Positions 63,042 to 64,000 of a stretch of DNA of 64,000 nt are shown one piece after another. The notes beneath the pieces were generated by a model. The model did not search any database, had not been told where the DNA came from, and saw only the letters and a program-made list of their open reading frames with translations. The DNA lies in the NCBI RefSeq assembly GCF_000711825.1, contig NZ_JONJ01000016.1, forward strand, positions 17,964 through 81,963. The letters are read 5' to 3'. Source of the DNA: [Clostridium] aminophilum DSM 10710 (GTDB lineage Bacteria > Bacillota > Clostridia > Lachnospirales > Lachnospiraceae). A program made the position numbers and the translations under genes. The stretch's first letter is position 1; the number at the start of each line of letters is the position of its first letter.

Positions 63042-63461
63042 TTGATTCCTTGACGATACTGCTGATAATTACTCTGGTATTTTCTTAGATGAATGCTTTA
63101 GAAATTTGCTTTAGAAATACTGAAATGATTCCTCGGATCAGTCCGGGAATCTCTGAATAAAGTGAGATTCCGTTCCCGAAACGAGAACGTCAGCTCATAT
63201 AAAACACGATGAAGCATGTAATTCTGAAAAAAATACAGCTAAAAAAGATACTTACACGCAACGATGATTACACACAACGGCATATCCGTTTCCGGAAAGA
63301 ACGATGCTGCAGAAATAAAGCGATATAGAAGATTTGAAACTTTGTTTAAAGCTTTGAAACCATGTTCGATGTTCGAGTACAGCCGGCAGACGGAAGCGAT
63401 TACCGATTGTTCCGGCGGATTCGTACAACAGATTGGATGTAGAACTCCAGATAGCACAAAT
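63042..63461. other. Intergenic region without a gene
   Basis: AT-rich stretch between the tandem repeats and the rRNA operon end. I see no open frame worth calling and no 5S rRNA. Confidence 0.35.
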
Positions 63462-63481
63462 GGGATAGCTTTCGCTATCCC
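63462..63481 (-). terminator. Hairpin after tRNA-Gly, likely end of the rRNA operon
   Basis: GGGATAGC/GCTATCCC with a TTTC loop; the minus-strand tail ATTTGTG is only weakly T-rich. Confidence 0.55.
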
Positions 63482-63498
63482 AAATGACTAAAGAAAAG

Positions 63499-63570
63499 AG
63501 CGCGAGACGGGATTCGAACCCGCGGCCCCCACCTTGGCAAGGTGGTGCTCCACCACTGAGCCACTCGCGC
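63499..63570 (-). tRNA. tRNA-Gly (anticodon GCC)
   Basis: 72 bases: acceptor GCGCGAG/CTCGCGC, anticodon stem CCACC/GGTGG with loop TTGCCAA, T-loop TTCGAAT, discriminator U. Confidence 0.96.
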
Positions 63571-63581
63571 ATACATATTAA

Positions 63582-63656
63582 TCGGGGTGACAAGATTCGA
63601 ACTTGCGACCCCCTGCTCCCAAAGCAGGTGCTCTAGCCAAACTGAGCCACACCCCG
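63582..63656 (-). tRNA. tRNA-Pro (anticodon UGG)
   Basis: 75 bases: acceptor CGGGGTG/CACCCCG, anticodon stem CCTGC/GCAGG with loop TTTGGGA, discriminator A. It lies about 80 bases after the 23S end. Confidence 0.96.
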
Positions 63657-63734
63657 TGATCCTGAAACCTCAGAAAGATACATACCTTCAAAACTGCTTA
63701 CTGATTGAAATACTCCGATTTTTGAAACCTTCTG

Positions 63735-64000
63735 GATAAGCCCTCGACCTATTAGTAACAGTCAGCTGCATGCATTACTGCACTTCCACCTCTGCCCTAT
63801 CAACCTCATACTCTCTAAGGGGTCTTACTTCTTACGAATGGGATATCTCATCTTGAGGGGGGCTTCACGCTTAGATGCCTTCAGCGTTTATCCCCTCCCG
63901 GCTTGGCTACTCTGCCATAGGATTGATTCCTAACAGATACACCAGCGGCCAGTCCATCCCGGTCCTCTCGTACTAGGGACGGCTCCTCTCAAATATCCTG
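63735..64000 (-). rRNA. 23S rRNA, 3' end (partial)
   Basis: The last ~265 bases of the gene on the minus strand. The complement of CCTCTCGTACTAGGGACGGC is the conserved stretch near the sarcin-ricin loop, and the gene ends at GGTCGAGGGCTTATCC. The rest lies beyond the window. Two tRNAs follow at once; no 5S is between them. Confidence 0.93.

Noticed and set aside
63252..63593. Minus-strand frame across tRNA-Gly
   Set aside because: The N-terminal part is translation of a tRNA gene.
1..64000. CRISPR arrays, insertion sequences or prophage
   Set aside because: No regularly spaced repeats with unique spacers, transposase or phage structural genes were seen.

Overview
The window looks like chromosome from an anaerobic Clostridia bacterium, most likely a Lachnospiraceae-type organism. 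The evidence is a moderately GC-rich Firmicute gene style, strong AGGAGG ribosome sites, a CIRCE heat-shock operator, an mcsA-mcsB-clpC operon, a RadA/phospholipid operon, GH25 and SH3 cell-wall proteins, and a protein that databases usually call 'endosialidase' in this family. The species assignment is an inference. No phage, insertion sequence or CRISPR array was seen.

Layout. 1-2056: the end of a c-di-GMP (degenerate GGDEF plus EAL) protein and a terminator. 2135-8109: a complete leftward ribose operon (rbsR-K-D-A-C-B) with its own promoter and a LacI-type palindromic operator. 8359-10380: a rightward unit with a promoter, a preQ1-I-like riboswitch, a terminator, a nucleoside hydrolase and an ECF S component, read here as a queuosine/queuine salvage module. 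10389-16593: an SDR enzyme, a metallophosphoesterase, an MBL hydrolase, an XRE/membrane-protein pair, a class I amidotransferase and an alanine/sodium symporter. 16841-19346: eutH plus a MerR-zinc-ribbon-methyltransferase regulator behind a classical MerR promoter (19-bp spacer with a palindrome). 19586-23693: an orphan pilin, a lipoprotein, a VOC protein, Hsp20 under CIRCE and a RelB/YoeB toxin-antitoxin pair. 23887-28954: tRNA-Trp and a five-gene radA-PAP2-flippase-like-pssA-psd operon. 29347-34506: an 'endosialidase' family protein and clpC-mcsB-mcsA headed by a GntR/YtrA regulator where ctsR is expected. 34876-43688: cell-surface and wall proteins (cohesin/cadherin-like, SH3/glucosaminidase, GH25 with choline-binding-type repeats), an OadA-like carboxyltransferase and a phosphoesterase. 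43992-50792: an M24 aminopeptidase, a dihydrolipoamide-dehydrogenase-like flavoprotein lacking catalytic residues, asnA, an HD hydrolase, tRNA-Pro and a HAD phosphatase. 51121-56848: a class A PBP, a small unknown, a Dabb protein, tsf and rpsB. 56856-62878: a giant surface protein and a sortase homologue with all three catalytic residues replaced. 63462-64000: tRNA-Gly, tRNA-Pro and the 3' end of a 23S rRNA gene, all leftward.

Three signals stand out beyond ordinary genes. First, at least seven copies of a dispersed repeat each begin exactly where the intrinsic terminator of a leftward gene ends, always in the same orientation. Second, two proteins are built like enzymes but have lost key residues (the pseudo-sortase and the dihydrolipoamide-dehydrogenase-like protein), and McsB lacks its conserved Cys. 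Third, several regulatory sites can be read at base level: the rbs operator, the preQ1 aptamer, the MerR-type eutH promoter, the paired XRE operators and the GntR operator over its own -10.
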